From Herbidospora solisilvae (GTDB lineage: Bacteria > Actinomycetota > Actinomycetes > Streptosporangiales > Streptosporangiaceae), in NCBI RefSeq assembly GCF_009901565.1, contig NZ_WXEW01000009.1:186001-250000 (forward strand): 64,000 nucleotides of DNA, in the 5' to 3' direction. Shown in pieces: positions 33,831-42,485 of the stretch. Below the pieces are notes generated by a model. The model saw nothing but the letters and a program-made list of their open reading frames with translations. It ran no database searches and was not told the origin of the DNA. The stretch's first letter is position 1. Each line of letters starts with the position of its first letter. Both the position numbers and the translations under genes were made by a program.

Positions 33831-35291
33831 TCACGGCAGGTCGATCGCCGCGTAGGTGACGTCGAGGTACTCGAGGATGCCCTCGTGCGACCCCTCCTTG
33901 CCGATGCCCGACTGCTTCACGCCTCCGAACGGAGCCGACGGGTCGGAGATGAGACCGCGGTTGACGCCGACCATGCCCGTCTCCAGCCCCTCGGTGAACC
34001 GCAGCGCCCGCTGCAGGTCGCGGGTGAAGACGTAGCCGACCAGGCCGTGCTCGGTGTCGTTGGCCTTCGCCAGCACCTCCTCGTCGGAGGTGAACGAGAT
34101 GATCGGCGCCACCGGGCCGAAGATCTCCTCCTCCAGCATCCGCGCGTCGTCGGGCACGTCGACGAGGACCGTGGGCGGGTAGAAGTGGCCCGGCCCGTCG
34201 GGACGCTCGCCGCCCACCACGACGCGGGCGCCGCGATCGACCGCGTCGGCGACGAGTTCGTCGATCTTGGCGACCGAGGCCTCGTCGATCAGCGCCCCGA
34301 CCTCCACGCCGTCGTCCAGGCCGTGGCCCACCGACAGCGCGGCCATGCGCTTGGCGAAGCGGGCGGTGAACTCCTCGCGCACCGGCTCCTCGACGTAGAT
34401 GCGGTTGGCCGCGATGCAGGACTCCCCGATGTTGCGCATCTTGGCGACCATGGCGCCGTTGACCGCGACGTCCAGGTCCGCGTCGGCGCACACGATCAGG
34501 GCCGCGTTGCCGCCCAGTTCCATGGAGGTGCGCAGCACGTTGTCCGCCGCCTGCCGGAGCAGCACGCGCCCGACCTCGGTCGACCCGGTGAAGGAGAGCT
34601 TGCGGGTCCGGCGGTCGGCCAGCAGCGCCGAGACCACCTCGCCGGAGCGTTTGGTCGTCACGACGTTGACGACGCCCGGGGGAACCCCGGCCTCCTCCAT
34701 GATGCGGGCCAGGAACAGCATGGTGAGCGGCGTCTGGGCGGCCGGCTTGGTGATCGTCGTGCAGCCCGCCGCCAGCGCCGGGGCGATCTTGCGGGCGCCC
34801 ATGGCCAGCGGGAAGTTCCAGGGCGTCACGAAGACGCACGGCCCGACCGGCTTGGGCACGGTGAGGATGCGGTAGCCACCGTTGGGAGCGGTGTTGTAGC
34901 GGCCCTCGACGCGCACCGCCTCCTCGGCGAACCAGCGGAAGAACTCGGCGCCGTAGGCCACCTCCGCCCGGGCCTCGGCCAGCGGCTTGCCCATCTCCAG
35001 CGTGATCAGCCGGGCGACCTCCTCGGCCCGCTCGGTCAGCGCCCGGTACGTCGCGGTCAGCAACTCCGACCGTTTCCGCGGCGGGGTCGCCGCCCACTGC
35101 GCCATCGCCTCGCTCGCCGCGTCCAGAGCGGCGAGCCCGTCGGCGACGCCGGCGTCGGCCACCTCGGCGATGGTCTTGCCGGTGGCCGGGTCCTCGACGG
35201 CGAAGGTGGCTCCGCTTGCGGCCTCGCGCCAGGCGTCGCCGATCCGGAGCCGCCGGTGTTCGGGGGCCAGGACGTTCATCGGGTCACTCAC
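33831..35291 (-). CDS. NAD(P)-dependent succinate-semialdehyde-type dehydrogenase
   Basis: 486 residues, standard length. TPWNFPLAMGARKIAPALAA, GSTEVGR, catalytic Glu in MELGGNAAL (about 256) and catalytic Cys in IGESCIAANR (about 290) identify an aldehyde dehydrogenase of the GabD-like group, which has EESCxxxxR-type variants of the active site. It oxidises a semialdehyde to the acid; succinate semialdehyde is the family default, not proven here. It lies between the transporter ATPase gene and the alcohol dehydrogenase, all co-directional. Confidence 0.85.
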   Translation of the reverse strand: MSDPMNVLAPEHRRLRIGDAWREAASGATFAVEDPATGKTIAEVADAGVADGLAALDAASEAMAQWAATPPRKRSELLTATYRALTERAEEVARLITLEMGKPLAEARAEVAYGAEFFRWFAEEAVRVEGRYNTAPNGGYRILTVPKPVGPCVFVTPWNFPLAMGARKIAPALAAGCTTITKPAAQTPLTMLFLARIMEEAGVPPGVVNVVTTKRSGEVVSALLADRRTRKLSFTGSTEVGRVLLRQAADNVLRTSMELGGNAALIVCADADLDVAVNGAMVAKMRNIGESCIAANRIYVEEPVREEFTARFAKRMAALSVGHGLDDGVEVGALIDEASVAKIDELVADAVDRGARVVVGGERPDGPGHFYPPTVLVDVPDDARMLEEEIFGPVAPIISFTSDEEVLAKANDTEHGLVGYVFTRDLQRALRFTEGLETGMVGVNRGLISDPSAPFGGVKQSGIGKEGSHEGILEYLDVTYAAIDLP

Positions 35292-35335
35292 TGTGTCCCC
35301 TCCTGGGGGTGTTCTCGGTGATGTTCAACGTGAGC

Positions 35336-36412
35336 TCAGCGACCGGCCTGGGACAGCGCCAGCCCGGTGCCCGCGTCGAACAGGTGCGCACGGTCGAGGT
35401 CGACCGTGACCTGCAGCCGTTCGCCCGGCGTGCCGGTGACGGTGGGCCGGGCCTTGACCTTGAGGATCACCGTTCCCACGCGGACGTCGACCAGCGTCCG
35501 GTCGCCGAGCGGTTCGAGGCCGTAGAGCTCGCCGGGCAACGACGCGTCGCCGCGCCGCTCGACGGACAGGTCCTCCGAGCGCAGGCCCAGCAGCAGCGGG
35601 CGGCCGTCTTCGGCCGTGGTCCAGCGGGGCCGCGGCAGCGTCCAGCCGTCCGCCCCGACCAGGCGGTCTCCCTCGGCGTGGCAGGCGAGCAGGCTGATGG
35701 CCGGGCTGCCGACGAAGCCCGCGACCCACTGGTTGGCCGGCCGCTCGTACACCTCGGCCGGCGTGCCGACCTGCTGGACCTTCCCCTCCTTGAGGACCGC
35801 GACGTAGTCGGCCATGGACAGCGCCTCGACCTGGTCGTTGGTCACGTAGACGAAGGTCCCGCCGAGGCTGCGGTGGATGCGGGTGAGCTCGGTGCGCATC
35901 TCGACGCGGAGCTTGAGGTCGAGGTTGGTGAGCGGCTCGTCCATGAGGAACGCGCGCGGCCGGCGGACCAGCGCCCGGGCCAGGGCGACCCGCTGCATCT
36001 CACCGCCCGACATCTGCGCGGGACGGCGCTGCAGCAGACGTTCGATGTGCAGCAGGCTCGACATCCGCTCGACGGCGGCGGCGATCTCGCTGGAGGACGA
36101 GCGGCGGGCCCGCAGCGGGGAGGCGATGTTCTCGTACGCCGTGAGCCGCGGGTAGAGGGCGTAGCTCTGGAAGACCATGGCGAGGTCGCGTGCGGCCGGG
36201 GTGTCACCGGTCGCGTCCCTGCCGTCCAGATGCACCGACCCGGCGTCGAGCTTCTCCAGGCCGGCGATGGCCCGCAGGGTCGTCGTCTTGCCCGCCCCGG
36301 AGGGCCCCAGCACGACGAAGAACGAACCGTCCGGCACGTCCATCGTCACCCCGTCCAGGGCCTGGACCTTACCGAAGGACTTGCGCAGCCCGTGCACTGC
36401 CACGGTTCCCAT
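35336..36412 (-). CDS. ABC transporter ATP-binding protein 2 (MalK/UgpC-like, switch His missing)
   Basis: 358 residues: Walker A GPSGAGKTT, Q-loop MVFQSYALYP, signature MSGGEMQRVALAR, Walker B RAFLMDEPLTNLD, then a TOBE-like regulatory C-terminus. The H-loop reads VYVTNDQVEAL: Asn (AAC codon) replaces the switch histidine that ATPase 1 has. Its ATG overlaps the stop of ATPase 1 (TGATG at 36414-36410). It probably pairs with ATPase 1 as an asymmetric dimer, as in glycerol-type transporters with two ATPase genes. Confidence 0.85.
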   Translation of the reverse strand: MGTVAVHGLRKSFGKVQALDGVTMDVPDGSFFVVLGPSGAGKTTTLRAIAGLEKLDAGSVHLDGRDATGDTPAARDLAMVFQSYALYPRLTAYENIASPLRARRSSSSEIAAAVERMSSLLHIERLLQRRPAQMSGGEMQRVALARALVRRPRAFLMDEPLTNLDLKLRVEMRTELTRIHRSLGGTFVYVTNDQVEALSMADYVAVLKEGKVQQVGTPAEVYERPANQWVAGFVGSPAISLLACHAEGDRLVGADGWTLPRPRWTTAEDGRPLLLGLRSEDLSVERRGDASLPGELYGLEPLGDRTLVDVRVGTVILKVKARPTVTGTPGERLQVTVDLDRAHLFDAGTGLALSQAGR

Positions 36413-37479
36413 CAGGCCACCAGTTCTTCCGTGCTCGCGTCGTAGACGGGCGGGGGCCCGCCGGTGTGCCGCAGCCCGACCGGCGCGTCGGCGGCGAAAC
36501 GCACGGTCGGTGGCATCCGAACCCGTACGTCGCGCTGGCCGCCGTGGTCGACCACGTAGATGATTTCGTCGCCCAGCCACTCCGCCGAGACCACGCGGCC
36601 CGGGACCGTGCCGTCGGCCCCCGGTTCGGTGACCTCCAGCGCCTCGGGCCGGACGCCCGCGATCAGCGAACGGTCGAGCGGCAGGTTCGGCGGCGGCGTG
36701 AGGGCCAGTCCGCTCTTGCTCCGCAGCTTCCCGTCGGCCAGCTCCACCTCGATCAGGTTCATCGGCGGGGAGCCGATGAACGCGGCGCAGAAGAGACTCG
36801 CCGGACGGTCGTAGACCTCCAGCGGCGTGCCGATCTGCTCGACGCGGCCCTTGTTGAGGATGGCGATCCGGTGCCCGAGCGACATCGCCTCGACCTGGTC
36901 GTGGGTGACGTAGACCATCGTCGTCCCCAGTTCCCCCTGGAGGTGCTTGATCTCCGTGCGCATGTCGGCCCGCAGTTCCGCGTCCAGGTTGGTGAGGGGT
37001 TCGTCCATGAGGAAGGCGCGCGGTCGCCGCACCAGGGCGCGGGCGAGCGCGACGCGCTGCTGCTCACCGCCGGACAGCCGGTGCGGACGCCGGTCCAGGA
37101 GCGCATCGAGCCGCATCAGCCGGGCGGCCTCGGCGACCCGCTCCTCCACCTCCGCCTTGGGCAGGCCCTCGGCCCGCAGGGGGAACGCCAGGTTGTCGCG
37201 GGTCCTCAGGTGCGGGTAGAGCGCGTAGAACTGGAACACCATGGCGATGTCGCGCTCGGCCGGCGGCAGGTCGTTGACCAGCGTGTCGCCGATGTGGATG
37301 TCGCCCGACGTCTGCCGCTCCAGACCGGCGATGGCCCGCAGCGTGGTCGTCTTGCCGCACCCCGAAGGGCCGAGCATCACGAAGAGCTCGCCGTCGCCGA
37401 TGGACAGGTCCACGTGCTCGACCGCGACCGTCCCGTCCGGGTAGCGCTTGTGCAGGGTGGTCACCTCGATGCCCGCCAT
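36412..37479 (-). CDS. ABC transporter ATP-binding protein 1 (MalK/UgpC-like)
   Basis: 355 residues with a complete set of motifs: Walker A GPSGCGKTT, Q-loop MVFQFYALYP, signature LSGGEQQRVALAR, Walker B RAFLMDEPLTNLD, H-loop VYVTHDQVEAM, and a C-terminal TOBE domain (RSLIAGVRPEALEV). It energises import through the adjacent permeases. The start overlaps the upstream permease stop as TGATG at 37481-37477, and its own stop overlaps the next ATPase start, so the genes are translationally coupled. Confidence 0.88.
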   Translation of the reverse strand: MAGIEVTTLHKRYPDGTVAVEHVDLSIGDGELFVMLGPSGCGKTTTLRAIAGLERQTSGDIHIGDTLVNDLPPAERDIAMVFQFYALYPHLRTRDNLAFPLRAEGLPKAEVEERVAEAARLMRLDALLDRRPHRLSGGEQQRVALARALVRRPRAFLMDEPLTNLDAELRADMRTEIKHLQGELGTTMVYVTHDQVEAMSLGHRIAILNKGRVEQIGTPLEVYDRPASLFCAAFIGSPPMNLIEVELADGKLRSKSGLALTPPPNLPLDRSLIAGVRPEALEVTEPGADGTVPGRVVSAEWLGDEIIYVVDHGGQRDVRVRMPPTVRFAADAPVGLRHTGGPPPVYDASTEELVA

Positions 37480-38390
37480 CAGCGTCGCACCGCCCCGAGC
37501 GTCACACCGGCGACGAGGTGCTTGCGCACCAGGTAGGAGAAGATGAGCACCGGCAGGGCGAACACGATGGAGGCGGCGGCCACGAGACCCCAGTCCACGG
37601 TGGTTCCGCCGATGAGGCCGGCGATGGCGGGTGGAGCCGTGCGCACGGCGTCGCTGGAGGTGAGGAAGATGGCGAACACGAACTCGTTCCACGAGAAGAT
37701 GAGGGCGAAGACCGCCGTCGCGGCGATGCCGGGCAGGAGCAGGGGAAGGGTGAACTTCCAGAACGCCTGCAGGCGGGTGTAGCCGTCGAGCATGGCGGCG
37801 TCCTCGTACTCCGCGGGCACCTCGTCGACGAACCCCTTCATCATCCAGATCGTGAACGGGACGTTGAAGGCGGTGTAGATGAGGATCAGGCCGAGCTTGG
37901 TGTCGAAGAGCCCGACCTGGCGATACATGAGGAAGATCGGGATCACCACCACCACGGGCGGCATGAACCGGGTGGACAGGATGAAGAACAGCTGGTCCTT
38001 CTTGGCCTTCACGGAGAAGCGCGAGTAGGCCCAGGCGGCCGGCACGCCCAGCACCGTGGCCAGCACCGTGGAGACCCCGGCGACGATGACCGAGTTGAGG
38101 AACGAGCCGGACAACGTCGTGGGACCGCCGCCGGAGGCGACGAACACGTCCTTGAAGTGGTCCAAGGTGACGGTGAAGTCGAAGAACTTGGCCGGAATGG
38201 CGTAGACGTCCCGGTTCTCCTTGATGGACGTCTCGATCATCCACAACACCGGGAAGAGCATCACGGCGGCCAGCACGGCCAGCACCGCGACCTCGATCAC
38301 GACGCGGCCCCGGCCGCCGGAGCGGCGACGCGGGGGGCGGCGATCTCGGACAGGACCTGGCGACACGGCCTCGTCGACGGAGACGGCCAT
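37479..38390 (-). CDS. CUT1-type ABC transporter permease 2 (MalG-like)
   Basis: 303 residues, six membrane helices. The EAA loop is YEDAAMLDGYTRLQAFWKFT followed by LPLLLPG. An N-terminal basic stretch precedes the first helix (VVIEVAVLAVLAAVMLFPVL). It forms the inner-membrane channel with permease 1. The start overlaps the permease 1 stop (TGATG). Confidence 0.88.
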   Translation of the reverse strand: MAVSVDEAVSPGPVRDRRPPRRRSGGRGRVVIEVAVLAVLAAVMLFPVLWMIETSIKENRDVYAIPAKFFDFTVTLDHFKDVFVASGGGPTTLSGSFLNSVIVAGVSTVLATVLGVPAAWAYSRFSVKAKKDQLFFILSTRFMPPVVVVIPIFLMYRQVGLFDTKLGLILIYTAFNVPFTIWMMKGFVDEVPAEYEDAAMLDGYTRLQAFWKFTLPLLLPGIAATAVFALIFSWNEFVFAIFLTSSDAVRTAPPAIAGLIGGTTVDWGLVAAASIVFALPVLIFSYLVRKHLVAGVTLGAVRR

Positions 38391-39337
38391 CAGTCCTCCT
38401 TGAGCTTGTTCAGGTAGCGCATGTAGAGCTGCGCGAGGACGATGACGATGAGGACCATGAGGATCCCGTACGCCGAGGCGGTCCCGGTGTTGAAGCCCAG
38501 GAACGCGACCTTGTAGACGTGGAACGACAACGTCTCGGTGGAGACCCCCGGACCTCCGCTGGTGAGGATGTAGACGAGGTCGAACAGCCGGAAGGCCTCG
38601 ATGGCCCTGAACAACACGGCGATGAGGAGCAGCGGCCACACCAGCGGAAGGGTGATGGTGCGGAACCGGAACCACTCCGACGCCCGGTCGATCGAGGCGG
38701 CCTCGTACAGGTACTTGGGAACCGCGGTGAGGCCCGCCAGCGCGATGAGCATGATGAACGGCGTCCACTGCCAGGTGTCGACGACGATCAGGGAGATCAG
38801 CGCCGTGTTCTGCTTGGTGAGCCACTCCACCTGCCCCAGGCCGATCGAGCCGAGCATGCTGTTGATCACGCCGAACTGCGCGTCGAGCATGAACCGCCAG
38901 AACAGGCCGACCACGACCGGCGAGAGCATCATCGGAACCAGGAACAGCGTGGTGAGCACTCCCCGCCCGCGCACGCGCCGTGAGATCAGATAGGCGATGG
39001 AGAAGCCCAGCACGGTCTGCAGGGTGACCGCGCCGACCACGTACAGCAGCGTCGTGAAGGCCCTCAGGTGGACCTGCGCCGACGTCAGGATCGCGGTGAA
39101 GTTCTCGAACCAGACGAAGGTGGCGGGCCCGCCGCGGGTGGCCGAGTAGTCGGTGAACGACAGGTACAGCGCCCACAGCAGCGGGAAGACCGACATCGCC
39201 AGCAACAGCAGCAACGCGGGCGAGATGAAGGCCACCGTGAGCCAGCGATCGCTCAGGTGGCGGGACCGCCCCGGTGCAGGCGGCGTCGAGGACGCCTCCT
39301 GCACCGGGTGGTCCGTCAGAGAGACGGGGTCACTCAC
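38390..39337 (-). CDS. CUT1-type ABC transporter permease 1 (MalF-like)
   Basis: 315 residues with six membrane helices, the first at about 33-55 (VAFISPALLLLLAMSVFPLL), and the EAA loop YEAASIDRASEWFRFRTITL. It is short for a MalF homologue and typical of the UgpA/GlpP-type subgroup. The ATG overlaps the binding-protein stop (ATGA at 39337-39334). Confidence 0.88.
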   Translation of the reverse strand: MSDPVSLTDHPVQEASSTPPAPGRSRHLSDRWLTVAFISPALLLLLAMSVFPLLWALYLSFTDYSATRGGPATFVWFENFTAILTSAQVHLRAFTTLLYVVGAVTLQTVLGFSIAYLISRRVRGRGVLTTLFLVPMMLSPVVVGLFWRFMLDAQFGVINSMLGSIGLGQVEWLTKQNTALISLIVVDTWQWTPFIMLIALAGLTAVPKYLYEAASIDRASEWFRFRTITLPLVWPLLLIAVLFRAIEAFRLFDLVYILTSGGPGVSTETLSFHVYKVAFLGFNTGTASAYGILMVLIVIVLAQLYMRYLNKLKED

Positions 39338-40731
39338 AGTCCGCCGCCGCCCTTTTTGCCGGCGGAGTCGAGTACGGCCTGCTGCTCCTTGGCGATGTCG
39401 TTCAGCGCGGTCTTCGGATCCTTCGCGCCGTTGAGAGCCGCGTTCACGTTGGTGTTCTCGATGTCGATGAGACGCGCGTATTCAGGCACGTTCCACATGT
39501 CCCGCATCCGCGAGACCGAGTCGGCGTACACCTTGTTGAACGGCCCGGCGTTGAGGAACTCGGGCGACGACAGGGCGTCCGTGCGCGCCGGCACGCCACC
39601 GGCCGCGGCCCACTTCTTCTGGATGTCGGCCTGCTCGAACCACTTCATGAAGTTCAGCGCCTCCGCCTGCTTCTCCGGGGAGGAGTAGGCCGAGACGTGC
39701 ATGCCCATGCCGCCGAGCGGCACGAGGTCGGTCTTCTGCTTCGGCAGGGTGGCGAAGCCCAGCTTCTGGAGGATCTCCTCGCGCGTCTTGCCGAGCGTCG
39801 ACTGCTCCGGGTCGAGCAGGCCGCCGCTCGCGGCGATCCAGTTGAACGCGATGCAGGCCTTGCCCTGGGCGACGGCCGCGTTCACCTCGTCGATGAACCA
39901 GTTGCCGGAGCCCGCAGCGGTCAGCGGCTTCATCTTGTTGACCAGGACGTCCATCGCCTCCTGGCCCGCCGCGTCGTTGATGACGCCCTCGATCTTGCGC
40001 GCCTTGGAGTCCCAGAGGTTGCCGCCGTAGACGCCGTTGACCGTGTTGTAGGTCACGGCCGCGGCGTCGGAGCCGTTGGCCTGGTGGAAGGCCAGCCCGC
40101 TGACGCCGGGGTTCTCGGTCTGGCACTTCTGGGCGGCCGCGATCATCTCGTCCCAGGTCGCCGGCGGCGTCTCGCCGATCAGGTCCTTGCGGTAGATCAT
40201 CGTCCAGGTGTCGCCCAGCAGCGGAAGCCCGTACAGGCTGGCGTTCTCGTCGCGCTGCCCGGTCTCCGCCTGAGGGAACTGGCCGTAGGCTGCCAGCAGG
40301 TACGGGTTGTAGGCGTTGACGTCGATGTTCTTCTTGACGAAGTCGGTGATGTCGAGGATGTTGCCGTTCGTCACGGCCTCGCCGATGTGCTGGGAGTCCA
40401 GGATCGGGATGTCGAAGTCGGTCTTGCGCGCCGCGAACTGGGTGAACATCGCGTCGTGCCAGTTCGCGTTCGGCACGACGTTGACCTTGACGGTCACGTT
40501 CGACCGCTCTTTGGTGTACTCCGCGTTCGCGAAGGCCTCCAGCGCCTTGGCGGGGGGCCAGTCGAACCAGATGAAGCTGAGGGTCAACGGCTCCTTGGTG
40601 AGCTCTGGGATGTCCGCCGGCGCCTTGGGGGCGCCCGCGGTCCCGCCGTCGTCCCCGCCGCAGGCCGTCAGGGACGTGGCCACCAACAGGGCCGCCGCCG
40701 CCAGTTGTCCTATTCGCCGTGGATACCGCAT
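39334..40731 (-). CDS. Extracellular solute-binding lipoprotein of the ABC importer
   Basis: 465 residues. A lipoprotein signal (MRYPRRIGQLAAAALLVATS then LTACGG, lipobox Cys near 24) anchors it to the outer face of the membrane. The rest is a family 1 solute-binding fold (NVTVKVNVVPNANWHDAMFT; GLPLLGDTWTMIYRKDL; VPLGGMGMHVSAYSSP) as used for sugars and polyols. It is the first gene of the minus-strand operon. The ligand is not known; the dehydrogenases downstream suggest a polyol or hydroxy acid. Confidence 0.88.
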   Translation of the reverse strand: MRYPRRIGQLAAAALLVATSLTACGGDDGGTAGAPKAPADIPELTKEPLTLSFIWFDWPPAKALEAFANAEYTKERSNVTVKVNVVPNANWHDAMFTQFAARKTDFDIPILDSQHIGEAVTNGNILDITDFVKKNIDVNAYNPYLLAAYGQFPQAETGQRDENASLYGLPLLGDTWTMIYRKDLIGETPPATWDEMIAAAQKCQTENPGVSGLAFHQANGSDAAAVTYNTVNGVYGGNLWDSKARKIEGVINDAAGQEAMDVLVNKMKPLTAAGSGNWFIDEVNAAVAQGKACIAFNWIAASGGLLDPEQSTLGKTREEILQKLGFATLPKQKTDLVPLGGMGMHVSAYSSPEKQAEALNFMKWFEQADIQKKWAAAGGVPARTDALSSPEFLNAGPFNKVYADSVSRMRDMWNVPEYARLIDIENTNVNAALNGAKDPKTALNDIAKEQQAVLDSAGKKGGGGL

Positions 40732-41123
40732 GTCTTGCCTGCTTTCTGGGGGGAGACCACTGGAGCCTTGCTGCGTACTTCGCCGAGCAGTCGGGGGGTT
40801 GTTCAGGCGTGTTGCCGGCTGCCGCAGGGGCTGACCCGCAGACCGGCGTCACGGGTACGCCGCGACGGAAATGGGGCTTTCAATCAGTCGAGAGGTTCAT
40901 CGGTCCTCATTCGGTCAGGTGGCGGACCGAGGAGGACGTCGAGCATGCTCAGGGGTGCTCCGACTGATCGAATCGGAGCGGGGGTGCGCGGTTTCGCCTG
41001 GGTTAAGGATGGGTGACATCCGCCACCTTTCCTATACGATCCGGGTTGGGGCGTCAACATCCCGCCATGTTTGGACCGATATCAACAGGATGAAGAAAAC
41101 CCAAGAAAGGACCTCGGGTCACG
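40732..41123. other. Divergent promoter region of transporter operon and GntR gene
   Basis: 390 bp without a gene. It contains an inverted repeat GCTCCGA (40957-40963) and TCGGAGC (40973-40979) with 9 bases between, and ATCAGTCG (40883-40890) facing CGACTGAT (40961-40968). These could bind the GntR regulator encoded at 41124. Confidence 0.45.
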
Positions 41124-41834
41124 ATGGACGACGAAGCGACGATCGCGCGGCGCCGATCGCGCGGCCGGCTCGCCGACGAGGTTTACGACACGCTGCTCGG
41201 CCAGCTGATGTCGCTGCGGATCGAGCCCGGCTCCCGCGTCACGATCGACGTCCTGGCACGTGAGCTGGGGGTCTCGCAGACGCCGATCCGCGACGCCCTG
41301 AACCGCATGGAGGCCGAGGGCCTGGTCGTGCGGGTGCCCCACGCCGGCTATCGCATACCCCCCCAGATCACCCGTCAGCGGTTCGAGGACATGCTCGAAC
41401 TCCGGTTGCTCCTCGAACCGGCGGCGGCGCGCAGATCCGCCGAGCGCGCGTCCTCCGCACAAGTGGCGGGCCTGCGGCGAATGCTGGAGGAGATGGCCGA
41501 GCTCGAGGGGGGCGACGGGCCCGTGGCCTACGGCGCCTTCGGGCTCCGCGACGCCGCCTTCCACGATCTCGTCGCCCAGAGCGCGGAGAACGAGGTCATC
41601 CGCGAGGCGCTCGCCCGCCTGCACACCCACGTGCACCTGTTCCGGCTCGTCCACGACACCCAGGTCACCCACCTGGCCATGGCCGAGCACGAGGACGTCC
41701 TGACCGCGATCGCCGCCCGTGACCCCGACGCGGCCGCCTACGCCATGCGCCGTCACATCCTGCGGTCGGGCGACCGGTTCCGGCGGCTGTTCGACGAGGC
41801 GAAGGACGCCGACGGAATGACCGTAAAGGCTTGA
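41124..41834 (+). CDS. GntR family transcriptional regulator, FCD subfamily
   Basis: 236 residues from the ATG at 41124, with GAAAGGA about 12 bases upstream. N-terminal winged helix (RLADEVYDTLLGQLMSLRIE; LGVSQTPIRDALNRMEAEGL) and an all-helical FCD ligand domain with the metal-ligand pattern D..H near RDAAFHDLVAQ and H in RLHTHVHLFR and AMAEHEDVL. FCD regulators usually repress a catabolic operon until its substrate or an intermediate binds. It is divergent from the ABC operon and upstream of the DJ-1 and hydrolase genes, so it likely controls both. Confidence 0.88.
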   Translation: MDDEATIARRRSRGRLADEVYDTLLGQLMSLRIEPGSRVTIDVLARELGVSQTPIRDALNRMEAEGLVVRVPHAGYRIPPQITRQRFEDMLELRLLLEPAAARRSAERASSAQVAGLRRMLEEMAELEGGDGPVAYGAFGLRDAAFHDLVAQSAENEVIREALARLHTHVHLFRLVHDTQVTHLAMAEHEDVLTAIAARDPDAAAYAMRRHILRSGDRFRRLFDEAKDADGMTVKA

Positions 41835-41921
41835 CGGGCGGGCCGAGCCGAGGAATGCTAACCCAACCGGATCGGATTGGATCTGATCCACCTCACCCGT
41901 CCCAAATGCGAGGAGAAGTAG

Positions 41922-42485
41922 GTGCCCAGAGCGCTGCTTCTAGCCGGCGACGCCGCCGAGGAGCTCGACACCATGTATCCCTACTACCGCGTGCAGGAGG
42001 GGGGATGGGACGTTGACGTGTCGTCGCGGACGCTCCGTGACATTCAGCTCGTCATCCACGAGTTCGACCCCAACTCCGACGCCTACGTGGAGAAGAACGG
42101 CCGCAAGCTGCCGGTCGACGTGCCCTGGGCCGAGGTCGACGTCGAGCGCTACGACGCCCTCATCATCCCCGGCGGCCGTGCCCCCGAGTGGATCCGGGTC
42201 GACCCCGACGTCCGGCGCATCACCGAGCACTTCTTCGCGCGTGACCTCCCCATCGCGCTCGTCTGCCACGGCGCGCAGGTGCCCGCCGTGTACGGGCTGC
42301 TGAAGGGCCGCCGGGTGGCGTGCTTCCCGCCCATCACCGGCGACATGGAGAACGCGGGCGCGACGGTCATCGACGCCCCCGACGTCATCGACGGAAACCT
42401 GGTCTCCTGCCGCGGCTGGCCGGACATGCCGCAGTTCGGCCGGGCGATGATGGACCTCTTCTCGAAGGCCGTCAGCGCTCAGTGA
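41922..42485 (+). CDS. DJ-1/PfpI family protein
   Basis: 187 residues from a GTG preceded by GAGGAG. A class I glutamine-amidotransferase-like fold with nucleophile elbow ALVCHGAQVPAV (Cys near residue 113) and the flavodoxin-like ALIIPGGRAPEWIRVDP. Members act as proteases, glyoxalases, hydratases or chaperones. The stop overlaps the next start (GTGA at 42482-42485), so it is coupled to the hydrolase. A role in detoxifying a reactive aldehyde intermediate is plausible (inference). Confidence 0.85.
   Translation: MPRALLLAGDAAEELDTMYPYYRVQEGGWDVDVSSRTLRDIQLVIHEFDPNSDAYVEKNGRKLPVDVPWAEVDVERYDALIIPGGRAPEWIRVDPDVRRITEHFFARDLPIALVCHGAQVPAVYGLLKGRRVACFPPITGDMENAGATVIDAPDVIDGNLVSCRGWPDMPQFGRAMMDLFSKAVSAQ

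Noticed and set aside
41850-41905. GGATC-rich stretch before the DJ-1 gene as a GntR operator
   Set aside because: The arms GGATC/GATCC are short and the intervening sequence is not symmetric; too weak to annotate.
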